Shown: positions 45,114-55,009, numbered from the stretch's first letter. The stretch: DNA of 64,000 nt from Marinobacter nanhaiticus D15-8W (GCF_036511935.1 NZ_AP028878.1:2790001-2854000); one strand, 5' to 3'. Notes: generated by a model from the letters alone, not told the origin. Translations and numbers: made by a program.

Positions 45114-46861
45114 GAAGCCTCCCTATTAACTGGCAGACGGGCGAATGGCATCTGGACTGGAAACGCCTGATAAAAAGCGCCCAGTTGCTTTGCAATGACG
45201 TCGGCGCGACCGCGCTTGACCGCAGACTGTTCGGCGTCGATAACCATGCACTCGCCCAGAGCCGGAACGTCGCTTACGGACTGGCGGGTGCGGCCATCGG
45301 TAATGAGGTACGTCCGGATTTGCAGGCCCGGCTCGCGTCGCTGCCACTGGCGTATGGTGCGCGCAGCCTTGAAGAGTGCATCCCGCAACGGCGTTCCACC
45401 GCCGCCGGGTAAGGAGTCCAGCAGACCCACCATGTCCTTGGGTGCGCGCCGACGCGGCAAGACATCGGCCACCTGATCGTTACCGAACCCCATGATGGCG
45501 AGTTGGTCACGCGTCCCGTAGGCCGCTTTAGCCAAGGACTGGACAAGACCTTTGGCACGCCCGAACAGACGCCGGCCCAAGGTGGAGCCGGAAGTGTCCA
45601 GCAAAACCAGATGCACGATGGGTTGGCCCGCACGGTTTCTCTGGAATTTCAGCTGCTCAAGCGGCCACTGGCCGCGATTCGCTACCAGCGTGGCAAACCA
45701 GTCCGGCTTGCGGGACATATCCGCCGGGCTCCGGCGCCCCAGCTGCCGCCCCTTTCTCGTGTTCCCAGACCGGTCGGCCGTGGTTTTCGATGCGTGCTTT
45801 TGTAGCCGGGACGACGCTTCATTAGGAACAAAGGGCACAGCCTGGGTTCGCTCGTTGACAGGCGGCATAGCGCCCCACTGCCCTTGCTCAGATTCAGGTG
45901 GCGCATTGCCAGTGTCGGATGACGGGTTCCCATTCCGTGAAGAAGGGTCGCTCCGAGGAGGTGGAGGCGGATTGCCCGGCGCCTCCTCTGGGGTGTTGCG
46001 TCGATGGGCCAATACCCATTCTTCCACCGCGTCCAGGTCTTCCCGCTCGATGGCGTTGTCGCAGCGCCAGGCAGCATGCGCCTGGGCGGCGCGATGCCAG
46101 GTTACATCCGCCCGCAAACCTTCCACCTGGGCCGCTTCACAGCGAGAAGCGATGTGCTCGTAAACCCAGGGTTCGGCGACCACCGAAGATAATCTGTCCG
46201 TGGCTGCGCGGATCCGCTCGGTAACCGCGTGCTGCCGATCGGCGTAATCGGCAGCGAAACCCTCCGGATCGCGCTCGAATGCTTCCCGCTGCTGCACCAC
46301 CGCGATGCGTTGTGCTGCCGGAAGCGTCTTCTCCAGTTCGACACACAGGCCGAAGCGATCCAGCAATTGCGGGCGCAGCTCGCCCTCGTCCGGATTCATC
46401 GTGCCGATCAGGCTGAATCGCGCTGGGTGGGAATGGCTCAGACCGTCCCGTTCGACGACATTGATACCGCGTGCGGCGGCGTCGAGCAGCAAGTCCACCA
46501 GGGTATCGGGCAGCAGGTTGACCTCATCGACGTAGAGCACGCCGCCATCGGCTTTGGCCAAAAGGCCCGGCTGGAAGGCAACATCCTGCTCAGAAAGGAC
46601 CTGTTGCAGGTCGAGGCTGCCGACAAGACGATCTTCGCTCGTACCAAGCGGCATGTTGATAAACGGTGGGTGCTGTCCATCGTCGCCTGGGGGCAGTACG
46701 TCGGCCAGACCGCGGGCGAGCGTGGACTTCGCGCTCCCACGGGGGCCGGATATCAGGACGCCACCAATCCGGGGATTAATGGCGTTCAGGAGCAAGGCGG
46801 TCTTGAGCGCGTCCTGGCCGACGATGGCCGAAAACGGAAACTCAGGCAGTAGCTTCGTCAT
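45110..46861 (-). CDS. Fused ChlI/ChlD-like chelatase subunit (CobN partner)
   Basis: A 583-aa fusion. The N-terminal AAA+ motor has Walker A GPRGSAKST (~residues 39-47), GGVLYVDEVNLL (Walker B) and GTMNPDEGELRPQLLDRFGL (sensor). A proline/serine-rich linker runs from about residue 300 to 380. The C-terminal von Willebrand A domain has the MIDAS motif LLDTSGST and GGGGTPLRDAL. This is the Mg-chelatase ChlI plus ChlD plan in one chain, and next to cobN it most likely replaces CobS/CobT. It overlaps cbtA by 20 bases and cobO by four. Confidence 0.9.
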   Translation of the reverse strand: MTKLLPEFPFSAIVGQDALKTALLLNAINPRIGGVLISGPRGSAKSTLARGLADVLPPGDDGQHPPFINMPLGTSEDRLVGSLDLQQVLSEQDVAFQPGLLAKADGGVLYVDEVNLLPDTLVDLLLDAAARGINVVERDGLSHSHPARFSLIGTMNPDEGELRPQLLDRFGLCVELEKTLPAAQRIAVVQQREAFERDPEGFAADYADRQHAVTERIRAATDRLSSVVAEPWVYEHIASRCEAAQVEGLRADVTWHRAAQAHAAWRCDNAIEREDLDAVEEWVLAHRRNTPEEAPGNPPPPPRSDPSSRNGNPSSDTGNAPPESEQGQWGAMPPVNERTQAVPFVPNEASSRLQKHASKTTADRSGNTRKGRQLGRRSPADMSRKPDWFATLVANRGQWPLEQLKFQRNRAGQPIVHLVLLDTSGSTLGRRLFGRAKGLVQSLAKAAYGTRDQLAIMGFGNDQVADVLPRRRAPKDMVGLLDSLPGGGGTPLRDALFKAARTIRQWQRREPGLQIRTYLITDGRTRQSVSDVPALGECMVIDAEQSAVKRGRADVIAKQLGAFYQAFPVQMPFARLPVNREAS

Positions 46862-47624
46862 ATTGATCGGCTGACGCTTTGTAGAGGCGTTTCAAGGCAA
46901 TGGCGCTGAGAACTCCGGCCAGCAACCAGAAGACCAGATTGGTCACACCCGTGGCCCAGATGAACTGCTGGTGCAGTTCGGTCAGCGCCGCCACCGCTTG
47001 CGGGTCAGGATGTGAGAACAGCGGGCCCTCATGGGCTGGCACGAAGAGATAGGGAATGGCCAGCAGCGGAATGCCCGCCAGCTTCATCCAGCCGCGAGCC
47101 AGCCCTACCAGCCCCAGACCGGCGACGACCATTAGTACGGTAAAGACCCACCAGAGCTGCCGCGCTTCAAGGGGCGCAGCAGCCGAGCCGGGGACCTCCG
47201 GTGGCAGGCCAAGCGACGGCGCTACGAAAACCGCGAGGAAGCCCAGCGCTCCGATCAGCAACCCCCGGGAGGGCGACAACATCATTTTTCCGCGCTCACG
47301 CAATTGGCTCATCACGACCAGCAGGACAGCGGAAAAACCGATGCCGGCAAAGATATTGGAAACGGTGGTGTAGAACGTACGCTCGGCGCCATCTTCAGGT
47401 GCCCATGCGTCGTCGCCATGGTGATGCCCACCCGCCGCTTCCTCATGGTGATGGTGAGCTGCTTGTTCACCACCGCTATGTTCGTGTGCAGCCGGCTCGC
47501 CGGCCCCCTCGAACTGTTCGGCGTTCAGCAGAATGGGCGTGACGCCGACAGCCTGCACGGCGGTAACGAGCAGACCGAGAACGACGCCAATCAGGCAGGC
47601 ACTAAGAATCAGAGAACGGAACAT
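46842..47624 (-). CDS. cbtA: CbtA, predicted cobalt transporter subunit
   Basis: A 260-aa membrane protein with about five to six helices. An N-terminal helix (LILSACLIGVVLGLLVTAVQAVG) is followed by a periplasmic loop packed with histidines (HEHSGGEQAAHHHHEEAAGGHHHGDD), then RTFYTTVSNIFAGIGFSAVLL, a CbtA hallmark. CbtA and CbtB are B12-riboswitch-regulated candidates for cobalt uptake; biochemical proof is limited. It follows cbtB after ~106 bp and overlaps the chelatase gene. Confidence 0.92.
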   Translation of the reverse strand: MFRSLILSACLIGVVLGLLVTAVQAVGVTPILLNAEQFEGAGEPAAHEHSGGEQAAHHHHEEAAGGHHHGDDAWAPEDGAERTFYTTVSNIFAGIGFSAVLLVVMSQLRERGKMMLSPSRGLLIGALGFLAVFVAPSLGLPPEVPGSAAAPLEARQLWWVFTVLMVVAGLGLVGLARGWMKLAGIPLLAIPYLFVPAHEGPLFSHPDPQAVAALTELHQQFIWATGVTNLVFWLLAGVLSAIALKRLYKASADQYDEATA

Positions 47625-47730
47625 CAGTTTCCCTCCAGGGACGGATTTGTCGTAGCAAAAACGTTCAGTTATCCGTCGGTATGGCTCTCGAATACCGAAC
47701 AGACCGCTGAGACTGACTAGGCAGACAAAT

Positions 47731-47922
47731 TCAGTGGCAGGGAAACACGAAGCTGTGACGCGTGTCGTGCGCTGCGTTATGCGCTTCGCTCATGGGGAGG
47801 AAGCCAACCGCAAACAGGACGACGATACCGAACAGCAGGACCCCGGCTTTCTGGCCGAGAGAGGAAACCTTGATGGAAGAACCGGTTGCCCGGTCACTGG
47901 AAGATGAGCTAATAGCAGACAT
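47731..47922 (-). CDS. cbtB: CbtB, predicted cobalt transporter small subunit
   Basis: A 63-aa single-span membrane protein. A Ser-rich N-terminus leads to one helix (KAGVLLFGIVVLFAVGFLPMSEA) and the conserved C-terminal metal-binding tail HNAAHDTRHSFVFPCH, the CbtB signature. The ATG at 47922 has GGGGAG seven bases upstream. It is the first gene after the B12 riboswitch, so the whole cobalt-uptake and corrin operon is probably under vitamin control. Confidence 0.93.
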   Translation of the reverse strand: MSAISSSSSDRATGSSIKVSSLGQKAGVLLFGIVVLFAVGFLPMSEAHNAAHDTRHSFVFPCH

Positions 47923-47992
47923 GATGTAACTCCCCGGTGCCCGCCGCACCACAATGGAAAACACGACATAACAGGCCGGTCTTCGGGCTCAA

Positions 47993-48154
47993 AGGGGACA
48001 GCCTGGAGGCAGTCATCGTCTGCACCTTCCCGGCTCGCGCCAGTGGTATTTGCAGACTACGCCTTTATTACCGATGCGGGGGCAGCGATGGAATTGGCCT
48101 GAGCGGCCGCACCATACTTCCCGATTATCCCCTGAAGATCAGGGGCACCTGTCC
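47993..48154 (-). promoter_or_regulatory. Cobalamin riboswitch
   Basis: Read on the minus strand the elements come in consensus order: GGTGCC, a CCCCTGA/TCAGGGG hairpin, AATCGGGAAGTATGGTG, CGCTGCCCCCGCATCGGTAA, CCACTGG, GGGAAGG, GATGA and the B12-box-like GCCTCCAGGCTGTCC. This matches the adenosylcobalamin riboswitch class. It ends ~70 bases before cbtB and probably shuts off the cbt/cob operon when the cofactor is abundant. Confidence 0.9.
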
Positions 48155-48165
48155 GTAGAGCGATC

Positions 48166-48194
48166 ATCCTAATCCATTGATCGGATGGTAGCAA
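48166..48194 (-). promoter_or_regulatory. Promoter of the cbt/cob operon
   Basis: On the minus strand: TTGCTA (48189-48194), a 17-base spacer and TAGGAT (48166-48171), placing the transcript start only a few bases before the riboswitch at 48154. It lies in the gap after the bluB stop. Confidence 0.6.
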
Positions 48195-48199
48195 CGCTG

Positions 48200-48907
48200 T
48201 CAGCGTCGCTGGAGAAGTGAAATGAGTTCGTCGCCGGGCGCAAGGCCGGCACCCCAGCGGTTGCGGTGGACGAGCTCTTCAAGAGATAAGCGACTGCGCC
48301 ATCCCTTGGCCTGCAATTCGGGCTGATCGAGGAATTCGCTCACATAGCCGAGACAAAGATAGGCCAAGGGGTACACGTCCTCGGGCAACTTCAGCACCTG
48401 GGCCAGTTCCTGCTGATCGAGGATGCTGACCCAACCGACGCCGATACCTTCTGCCCTCGCCGCCAGCCAGAGGTTCTGGACTGCCAGGCAGGTACTGAAA
48501 AGGTCGGTCTCGACGATCGTATTGCGTCCAAGCACATTCGGGCCGCCGCGACTACGGTCACAGGTGATGCACAGGTTCATCGGACTCTCGAGGATGCCCT
48601 GGAGCTTCAGGCTACGATAGGCTTGGGCGCGATCACCGGCATAATTTTCCGCAGCGCGCTCGTTTTCACGTTCGAAGATGTCGAGGACTTCCTGCCGCAC
48701 TTCAACGCTATCGATTACCAGGAAATCCCAGGGCTGCATGAAGCCCACCGACGGCGCGTGATGGGCCGCCTCAAGTAGGCGCACCAGGATCTCGTCGGGA
48801 ATCGGGTCCGGCAGGAACTGTGAGCGCACGTCCCGGCGTTCCTGAATGGCTCGGTAGAGGCCACGCTTCTCCTGTTCCGGGAAGGCGTTCTGGTTGTCTA
48901 TGCTCAT
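48200..48907 (-). CDS. bluB: BluB, 5,6-dimethylbenzimidazole synthase
   Basis: A 235-aa nitroreductase-fold enzyme that breaks down FMNH2 with O2 to form the lower ligand DMB. It has [86 protein letters not shown] sequence and CLGYVSEF. The Arg and Asp-Arg-Gln pattern is BluB-specific rather than generic nitroreductase. It overlaps cobQ by four bases. Consistent with an oxygen-using B12 producer. Confidence 0.95.
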   Translation of the reverse strand: MSIDNQNAFPEQEKRGLYRAIQERRDVRSQFLPDPIPDEILVRLLEAAHHAPSVGFMQPWDFLVIDSVEVRQEVLDIFERENERAAENYAGDRAQAYRSLKLQGILESPMNLCITCDRSRGGPNVLGRNTIVETDLFSTCLAVQNLWLAARAEGIGVGWVSILDQQELAQVLKLPEDVYPLAYLCLGYVSEFLDQPELQAKGWRSRLSLEELVHRNRWGAGLAPGDELISLLQRR

Positions 48908-50376
48908 GCGCTTGTCTTACTCCCCAATCCCAGTTGTTTCCTGAGCCAGCCGGTGTCCAGTTCCTGCTCGAGATGGTCTGCGAGGCGGTCCAGTTGAGTC
49001 AGCCGGTGTTGCTGGTAATCGACAGCTTGATGCTCGCCCAGGTGTCCCCAGGCGGAAAGCAGCGTGTCGCAGACGCCTGGACGATCAAAGATGCCGTGGA
49101 CGTAGGTGCCCGTGACCTGCCCGTCCCGGCTGATGGCGCCATCCGGCCGGCCATCGAGATCGATTAAGGGAGCCTGTAACGCCGCGCCGGTGGTCACGCC
49201 ATTATGCATCTCGTAGCCCTTCAGCCGGGCTTCCCGTCCGCCCAGGCGAAGTACGCCCGACACATCCCGCAGCTGCTTGCCTGCAACCATACGCGTGTGC
49301 ATCGGCAACAGCCTTAACCCTTCGGTCTCACCCGCCATACTTTCAAGGCCATCCGGGTCGGCAACGGTCTCCCCAAGCATCTGGAAACCGCCGCAAATGC
49401 CGAACACATGGCCGCCATAGCGTAGGTGCCGCTGGATCGCCTCGACCCAGCCTTGTGCCTTGAGCCAATCGAGGTCGTGCCGGGTGTTTTTGCTGCCGGG
49501 GAGAATAATCACGTCTGCTGGCGGAATCGCACGCTCTTCGCCGACGAAGCTAAGCTCTACACCCGGATGTAAACGAAGTGGATCAAAGTCATTGTGGTTA
49601 CTGATACGCGGCAGGCGCGGGACGACGATCTTGAGGCCGTCCTTTCCGCCAACACCATCGAGTCCGACGCTATCCTCGGCGTCGAGCAAGAGTCCATTGA
49701 GGTAGGACAGAACGCCCACGACCGGCTTGCCCGTGCGTTTTTCAAGCCAGCGCAGTCCGGATTCCAATAGTGCCGGGTCTCCCCGAAAACGGTTGATCAC
49801 GAAACCCACGATGCGATCGCGCTCGGCGGGCGAAACCAGTTCCAACGTCCCCACCAACTGGGCGAACACGCCACCGCGGTCGATGTCGCCGACAAGCAAT
49901 ACTGGACAGTCGGCAGCCTCCGCAAAGCCCATATTGGCGATATCATTGGCGCGAAGATTGATCTCGGCGGGACTGCCGGCGCCTTCGGCGATAATGACAT
50001 CGTATCGCTCGTCGAGGGCCCGCCACGCGGCCATCACCGACTTGGCCGCCTCGGCCTTGAAGCCATGGTAATCCAAGGCATCCATATTGCCGTGTACCTG
50101 TCCGCGAAGGATGACCTGGGCGCCCCGGTCGCTCTGGGGCTTTAGCAGCACGGGGTTCATGTCGCTGTGGGGCTCTAGGCCACAGGCCAGCGCCTGCAGG
50201 GCGGTTGACCGGCCGATTTCGCCACCGTCTATGGTGACCGCGCTGTTCAGGGCCATGTTCTGGGGTTTGAACGGCGCGACCGATACGCCCTGCCGAGCCA
50301 GCCAGCGGCACAATGCGGCGACCACGGTGCTTTTGCCCGCGTCGGAGGTGGTGCCCTGGATCATCAAGGTCGTCAT
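48904..50376 (-). CDS. cobQ: CobQ, cobyric acid synthase
   Basis: A 490-aa glutamine-dependent amidase that amidates side chains b, d, e and g. The ATPase part has [69 protein letters not shown] and [19 protein letters not shown]. The amidotransferase part has [29 protein letters not shown] with the nucleophile Cys, and [10 protein letters not shown] with the catalytic His. It starts at ATG 50376. A 251-bp gap with a repeat separates it from cobD upstream. Confidence 0.97.
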   Translation of the reverse strand: MTTLMIQGTTSDAGKSTVVAALCRWLARQGVSVAPFKPQNMALNSAVTIDGGEIGRSTALQALACGLEPHSDMNPVLLKPQSDRGAQVILRGQVHGNMDALDYHGFKAEAAKSVMAAWRALDERYDVIIAEGAGSPAEINLRANDIANMGFAEAADCPVLLVGDIDRGGVFAQLVGTLELVSPAERDRIVGFVINRFRGDPALLESGLRWLEKRTGKPVVGVLSYLNGLLLDAEDSVGLDGVGGKDGLKIVVPRLPRISNHNDFDPLRLHPGVELSFVGEERAIPPADVIILPGSKNTRHDLDWLKAQGWVEAIQRHLRYGGHVFGICGGFQMLGETVADPDGLESMAGETEGLRLLPMHTRMVAGKQLRDVSGVLRLGGREARLKGYEMHNGVTTGAALQAPLIDLDGRPDGAISRDGQVTGTYVHGIFDRPGVCDTLLSAWGHLGEHQAVDYQQHRLTQLDRLADHLEQELDTGWLRKQLGLGSKTSA

Positions 50377-50460
50377 GTCTTTGGTTTCGTCCCCTTTTCT
50401 ATTCTATTGGTTCATCGCGGATTGGCGTGACAGGGGTCCTCCACACGAGTCGTAAGACCA

Positions 50461-50580
50461 TGGGCACCTTCGGCGCCTCAGAAGCTGAAGCATCTGCTAC
50501 ATGCTCGAGTTATCTGGGAAATGTGGCCGACGCTTCAGCTTCGGAGCAGCCCGACGGGCTGCCGTTCCCCGAAGGCGTCC
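50461..50580. repeat. Copy of the genome's palindromic repeat
   Basis: GGGCACCTTCGGCGCC, the GAAGCTGAAGC arm, CTGGGAAATGTGGCCGACG and TTCAGCTTCGGAG follow the same order as in the tandem array at 175-260, with near identity over ~85 bases. The inner hairpin AGCCCGACGGGCT is different. It lies between cobD and cobQ. Confidence 0.8.
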
Positions 50581-50627
50581 GATTACACGGAATCTCACTA
50601 AAGCGTGATGAACCTTATATTAAATGG

Positions 50628-51656
50628 TTATCCGGCGCTTCCCAGGAGCGAGGCCAACGCGCTTTCAAGACGCGCCCAGTCGCGTTCTGCGCCGGGCAGC
50701 CCGAAACGTAGCGCAGCAGGGTTGTCGAAACGACGGACAAGGATGCCCTGCTCTGCCAATCCGTCTGCAATCGCGTGCGCATTGGCGACATCAACGTACC
50801 GAAATAATGCCGTGCCCGCCGAGAGTGGGAGTCCAGCCGACTTAAGCAGGCTATCCAGCCTTCCGGAATGGTCACGAAGCCGAACTTGCATCTCTGCCGG
50901 CCAAACGCGATCTTCAAGCACCTTCGCCATCACAAACCGCGCAGGGTGGCTGAGTGACCAGGGGCCCAGGTGGGCTTCGAGTGCGCTCACAATATGCCGA
51001 TCACCGAATACGGCACCGGCCCGCAGACCCGCGAGCCCAAAGAATTTTCCCAGGGACTTGAGCACCACCAGTCCTTCCCTGTCGGCGGCAGACGCCAGGC
51101 TGTCCGAGAATTCGTCGGGGAGGAGGAAGGCCTCATCGATCACCAGCCAACCACCCCGTTCGCATAGCCGATCATGCCAATGCAGGAGCTGAGAGCGGTT
51201 CCGCCGGTCGCCGGTAGGGTTATTAGGGTTGATCCAGACCAGAACGTCGAGTTCATCGAGCCACTGCTCATCATCGTCAGCGCGTGAAGGGTCAACCGGG
51301 ACAATCGTGTGCCCGGATTGGGCCCAGCAGCGGGCATGCTCCTCGTATCCGGGGACAGGAACGCCTACCCGGCAGGGCTCGCGCAAACGTGGCAACGTCT
51401 GGATGACCGACTGGCTACCTGGCACCGGCAGACAGCTTGCGGCCTGCGGTGCTCCGCTCCAGGAACGCAGGATGTCGGCAAGACCATCGTCGTCCTCCGG
51501 TAGTCGCTGCCAGACAGCCCCCGGAATCACCGGGACTGGCCAAGAATAAGGATTGATGCCCGTAGACAGGTCGAGCCACTGCTCACGCGGTATACCCCAG
51601 CGACGGGCCGCTTCGCCCAACCGGCCACCGTGATGAAGTGGTTCCCGAGAGTCCAT
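50628..51656 (-). CDS. cobD: L-threonine-O-3-phosphate decarboxylase
   Basis: A 342-aa PLP-dependent aminotransferase-fold enzyme (Salmonella CobD, P. denitrificans CobC) that provides aminopropanol phosphate for the nucleotide loop. It has HHGGRLGEAARRWGIPREQWLDLSTGINPYSWPVP, VLVWINPNNPTG, WLVIDEAFLLPD and the PLP lysine in LVVLKSLGKFFGLAGLRAGAV. The ATG at 51656 is chosen because the frame upstream lies inside cbiB. It follows cbiB after eight bases. Confidence 0.95.
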   Translation of the reverse strand: MDSREPLHHGGRLGEAARRWGIPREQWLDLSTGINPYSWPVPVIPGAVWQRLPEDDDGLADILRSWSGAPQAASCLPVPGSQSVIQTLPRLREPCRVGVPVPGYEEHARCWAQSGHTIVPVDPSRADDDEQWLDELDVLVWINPNNPTGDRRNRSQLLHWHDRLCERGGWLVIDEAFLLPDEFSDSLASAADREGLVVLKSLGKFFGLAGLRAGAVFGDRHIVSALEAHLGPWSLSHPARFVMAKVLEDRVWPAEMQVRLRDHSGRLDSLLKSAGLPLSAGTALFRYVDVANAHAIADGLAEQGILVRRFDNPAALRFGLPGAERDWARLESALASLLGSAG

Positions 51657-51664
51657 GGTTTCTC

Positions 51665-52582
51665 CTAGGTCAGGTCCAGCAAGGCGATGGCGAAGAGGAC
51701 CGCCACCCAAAGGGCGACGCCTCTGTAGACCAACGCGATCGCGGCTTCGATGGTATCGGCGGTCGGTTCGGGACCTCCACCCAGGACCGGGCGCTCGCGC
51801 ATACCTTCGCTGTAGGGCGCCGGGCCGCCCAGGGATACACCGAGTGCTCCGGCACCTGAGGCCATCACCGGGCCTGCATTGGGACTCTCCCACTGCCCGC
51901 CCTGTCGCCGCCAGCACTGCCAGGCGAGGGATGTCTTTCCCACGAGGGCGTAAGTCGCCGCGGTGAGGCGTGCGGGAATCCAGTTCATCACGTCATCCAG
52001 TCGCGCGGCAAAACGACCGAAATGCAGGAAGCGTTCATTCCGGTAGCCCCACATCGCATCTAGCGTGTTGACCATGCGGTGCAGTAGCAGCCCTGGCAGG
52101 CCAGCAATGACGAACCAGGACAGACTGGCGAAAACGGCATCGGCGCCATTTTCCAGCATGGATTCGGTTGCCGCCGTAGCAATACCTGCTTCCGAAAGGG
52201 TTTTAGGATTTCGGCTCACGATTCGGCCGACCGCCTCTCTGGCTGCCTCGAGGTTGCCCTGCCCCAAAGGCATTGCGACGGCACGACCATGTTCGGCAAG
52301 ACCTCTTAGTGAAATCGTCAACCAGAGCAGGATCACCTCCAGTAACCACGAAAAGGGTTCCGGGAGCCAGAGGGTCACCAGCCAAACCAACACCAGAAAC
52401 GGGACCGTTAAAAGACCAAGCCCTAGCGCGCCTCGCGCCACCGACCCGGGTCTCGAGTTCAATCGCTGCTCCACGCGTGCGGCAAGATTGCCGAACCCCA
52501 CGACAGGATGCCAGCGCCTCGGCTCACCCAATCCATGATCCAGCAGAACGGCAACCAGACAGATGACAGCCGACTCAATCAA
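51665..52582 (-). CDS. cbiB: CbiB (CobD of P. denitrificans), adenosylcobinamide-phosphate synthase
   Basis: A 305-aa membrane protein that joins adenosylcobyric acid to aminopropanol phosphate. It has LLDHGLGEPRRWHPVVGFGNLA, REAVGRIVSRNPKTLSEAGIATAATESMLENGADAVFASL, NTLDAMWGYRNERFLHFGRFAARLDDVMNWIPARLTA and VSLGGPAPYSEG, all hallmarks of the family. It is the first gene of the cbiB-cobD-cobQ-bluB run and is divergent from cobT, with 210 bp between them. Confidence 0.97.
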   Translation of the reverse strand: MIESAVICLVAVLLDHGLGEPRRWHPVVGFGNLAARVEQRLNSRPGSVARGALGLGLLTVPFLVLVWLVTLWLPEPFSWLLEVILLWLTISLRGLAEHGRAVAMPLGQGNLEAAREAVGRIVSRNPKTLSEAGIATAATESMLENGADAVFASLSWFVIAGLPGLLLHRMVNTLDAMWGYRNERFLHFGRFAARLDDVMNWIPARLTAATYALVGKTSLAWQCWRRQGGQWESPNAGPVMASGAGALGVSLGGPAPYSEGMRERPVLGGGPEPTADTIEAAIALVYRGVALWVAVLFAIALLDLT

Positions 52583-52792
52583 CGCGCTTCCACCTCACGC
52601 TTTACCTCAAAAACAGCACTTCGGCTGAAAATGGCCCCAGGGCATGAGCCCCCCGCAAAAACCGCACAGTCTACTGGACGGCTCGGACCTTGACACCATC
52701 TAGCGTGACACCGTCACCCAGACGCCACCACCTTGACACTGCCACAGGCGCGTTAGACCATCTTCCGCCCGCTTCTCCGCCAGGACCCATGA

Positions 52793-53848
52793 ATGACTTT
52801 ACCCACCAGTTGGACCCAAGCCCTCCCCGATCCGGATCGCGCATTCATCGAGAGAGCTGTCGCCCATCAGGCGACGCTCACCAAGCCCCCGGGTTCACTG
52901 GGCAGGCTCGAACAGCTCGCCATCGACCTCTGCGGCCAACAGGCGCGCGAACAACCCTCTGTCGATCGGGTTCACATCAGCATATTTGCAGCGGACCACG
53001 GTGTTTGTGAGGAAGGTATATCGGCATTCCCGCAGGCCGTCACTGCGCAGATGATCGCCAATTTTGCCAACGGTGGTGCGGCGATCAGCGTGTTGGCAAA
53101 ATCTCTTGGCGCCAGTCTTGAGGTCGTGAATCTGGGGACCGTTGGCGATACACCTGCCGACTTGCCCGGTGTGATCGATCTGCAGATTGCACCCAGCACC
53201 GTCAATATGGCCAAAGCACCTGCAATGACGCCCGAGCAGCTCGCCTCCGCCCTCCAGGCTGGCGATCAGGCGGCACAGCGGGCTTCGGATAACGGCGCCG
53301 AGCTTTTCATCGCTGGCGACATGGGTATTGGCAACACCACCGCGGCGGCGGCGCTGGCTTGCGCCCTGCTTGAAGCTTCGCCGGAGGAACTCGCTGGCGC
53401 CGGCACTGGCCTTACTCCCGAAGGTGTCGCTCACAAGGCCAGCGTCGTGAATAAAGCCATCTCACGGCATGGCGCTGATCGGGAGCCCGCGAACATACTC
53501 GCCTCGCTGGGCGGATTCGAAATTGCGGCGATCACAGGCGCGTTTCTCGGTGCCGCGCAGCGTCGGATGCCGATCCTCGTCGATGGGTTCATTGCCTCTG
53601 TTGCCGCGCTAGTCGCTATGCGACAACAACCCTCACTGATCAACTGGCTGCACTTCGGCCATCGGTCAGCCGAACGCGGCCACCAACGGGTATTGGCAGC
53701 GATGCAAGCCAAGCCATTGCTGGATCTCGGCATGCGCCTGGGGGAAGCCAGCGGCGCGGCGGTTGCCGTTCCGCTAATGCGCCAGGCCTGCGCTCTTCAC
53801 AACCAGATGGCCAGCTTTGCCGATGCCGGCGTGAGTGACGGGAGCTGA
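52793..53848 (+). CDS. cobT: CobT, nicotinate-nucleotide:DMB phosphoribosyltransferase
   Basis: A 351-aa enzyme (CobU in P. denitrificans) that makes alpha-ribazole phosphate from DMB and NaMN. It has [99 protein letters not shown] and the catalytic-Glu region near [20 protein letters not shown]. It lies two bases before cobC on the same strand. Confidence 0.97.
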   Translation: MTLPTSWTQALPDPDRAFIERAVAHQATLTKPPGSLGRLEQLAIDLCGQQAREQPSVDRVHISIFAADHGVCEEGISAFPQAVTAQMIANFANGGAAISVLAKSLGASLEVVNLGTVGDTPADLPGVIDLQIAPSTVNMAKAPAMTPEQLASALQAGDQAAQRASDNGAELFIAGDMGIGNTTAAAALACALLEASPEELAGAGTGLTPEGVAHKASVVNKAISRHGADREPANILASLGGFEIAAITGAFLGAAQRRMPILVDGFIASVAALVAMRQQPSLINWLHFGHRSAERGHQRVLAAMQAKPLLDLGMRLGEASGAAVAVPLMRQACALHNQMASFADAGVSDGS

Positions 53849-53850
53849 AA

Positions 53851-54471
53851 ATGAGCCAGAACTATACGTTGATCGATCTTATACGCCACGGCGAGCCGGA
53901 AGGTGGCCCGAAGTTCCGGGGCACCCTGGACGACCCGCTTAGCACGCTGGGCTGGCGACACATGACCGAGGCCACGCGTGACGACAACGACTGGGATGTC
54001 GTGGTTAGCTCCCCGCTCAGAAGGTGCCGTGAATTCGCCGAAAAACTGGCCACGGAGCAGAATTTGCCGCTAACGATCGAAGAAGGTGTTCGCGAGGTCA
54101 GCTTTGGCGAGTGGGAAGGCAAGACCAGCGCCGCGGTGGCAGAAGCCTACGGCGACCACTTGAAGAACTTCTGGTCCAACCCCGTGGATCACACCCCACC
54201 CGGAGGCGAGGCCCTGGGTATTTTCCACGAACGGGTGATCGAAAGCTGGAACGGCATAATCGAAAAACACGAGGGACAGAAGGTGCTGCTGGTCTGCCAT
54301 GGGGGCATTATCCGCATGATCCTGGCCGAAGTGCTCGGAATTCCCCTCGAACGCTCCTTCTCGGGTTTCGCCGTGCCCTTCGCCTGCCGTAGCCGCATTC
54401 GTATCGACCGTACGCCTCACGGCACTTTCTTTGCGCTATTGAGCCACATACCCCTGGCCGAGGACGACTAG
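53851..54471 (+). CDS. cobC: Alpha-ribazole phosphatase (histidine phosphatase family)
   Basis: A 206-aa phosphoglycerate-mutase-like phosphatase. The catalytic motif is LIDLIRHGEPEGG, with SSPLRRCREFAEKLA, VREVSFGEWEGKTSAAVAE and a second His in VLLVCHGGIIRMILAEVLGIPL. Placed directly after cobT, it most probably removes the phosphate from alpha-ribazole 5'-phosphate (Salmonella CobC role). It is convergent with cobU, four bases apart. Confidence 0.92.
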   Translation: MSQNYTLIDLIRHGEPEGGPKFRGTLDDPLSTLGWRHMTEATRDDNDWDVVVSSPLRRCREFAEKLATEQNLPLTIEEGVREVSFGEWEGKTSAAVAEAYGDHLKNFWSNPVDHTPPGGEALGIFHERVIESWNGIIEKHEGQKVLLVCHGGIIRMILAEVLGIPLERSFSGFAVPFACRSRIRIDRTPHGTFFALLSHIPLAEDD

Positions 54472-54475
54472 CCGT

Positions 54476-55009
54476 TCAGTACGGAAGTTCTTCTTTCAGT
54501 GTCAGCGGAAGGCCGGCAACGCTCATCAGGACGCGATGGCAACGTGCGCCCAGCTCCTGATTGAGCAGCCCTATTTCGTTGCAGAAACGGCGTGTCAGCG
54601 AGTCCATGCCGATGGTACCCAGCCCGACCTCGTTGCTGACGATAACCACAGAGCCCGGGTATTGCTCTAGAGCAGCCAGGAACGCCTCGCGCTCTATCCT
54701 GAACATTTCATCACCCGCGAAAAGCAGGTTGCTTATCCAGAGGCTCATGCAATCGACTAGCAGGCACGGCGGATCAACGGATTCCGCCTGACGGTCAAGC
54801 ACTTGCCCGAGGGCCGTTGGCTCTTCTTCCAGCCCCCAGTGAGATGGCCTTAGTGAGCGATGGCGGTCGATTCGGCGAGCCATTTCCTCATCGCCTGCCG
54901 TTGCGGTTGCTACATACACCACTTTTGACCCCGACTCGGCTGCCGCTTTCTCCGCCAGGGCCGTCTTGCCCGACCGGATGCCGCCGATCACCAGCGTTTT
55001 TCCACCCAT
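54476..55009 (-). CDS. cobU: CobU/CobP, adenosylcobinamide kinase/guanylyltransferase
   Basis: A 177-aa bifunctional enzyme. P-loop VIGGIRSGKTALAE starts at residue ~8, followed by VVYVATATAGDEEMARRIDRHRSLRPSHW with the guanylylated His, LLVDCMSLWISNLLF and VIVSNEVGLGTIGMDSLTRRF. It phosphorylates adenosylcobinamide and adds GMP, producing the substrate for CobS, which is encoded divergently next door. Confidence 0.97.
   Translation of the reverse strand: MGGKTLVIGGIRSGKTALAEKAAAESGSKVVYVATATAGDEEMARRIDRHRSLRPSHWGLEEEPTALGQVLDRQAESVDPPCLLVDCMSLWISNLLFAGDEMFRIEREAFLAALEQYPGSVVIVSNEVGLGTIGMDSLTRRFCNEIGLLNQELGARCHRVLMSVAGLPLTLKEELPY

Noticed and set aside
52583..52792. Second cobalamin riboswitch between cbiB and cobT
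   Set aside because: Neither strand has the GCTGCCCCCGC core or a B12 box; only TTGACA-like words appear.
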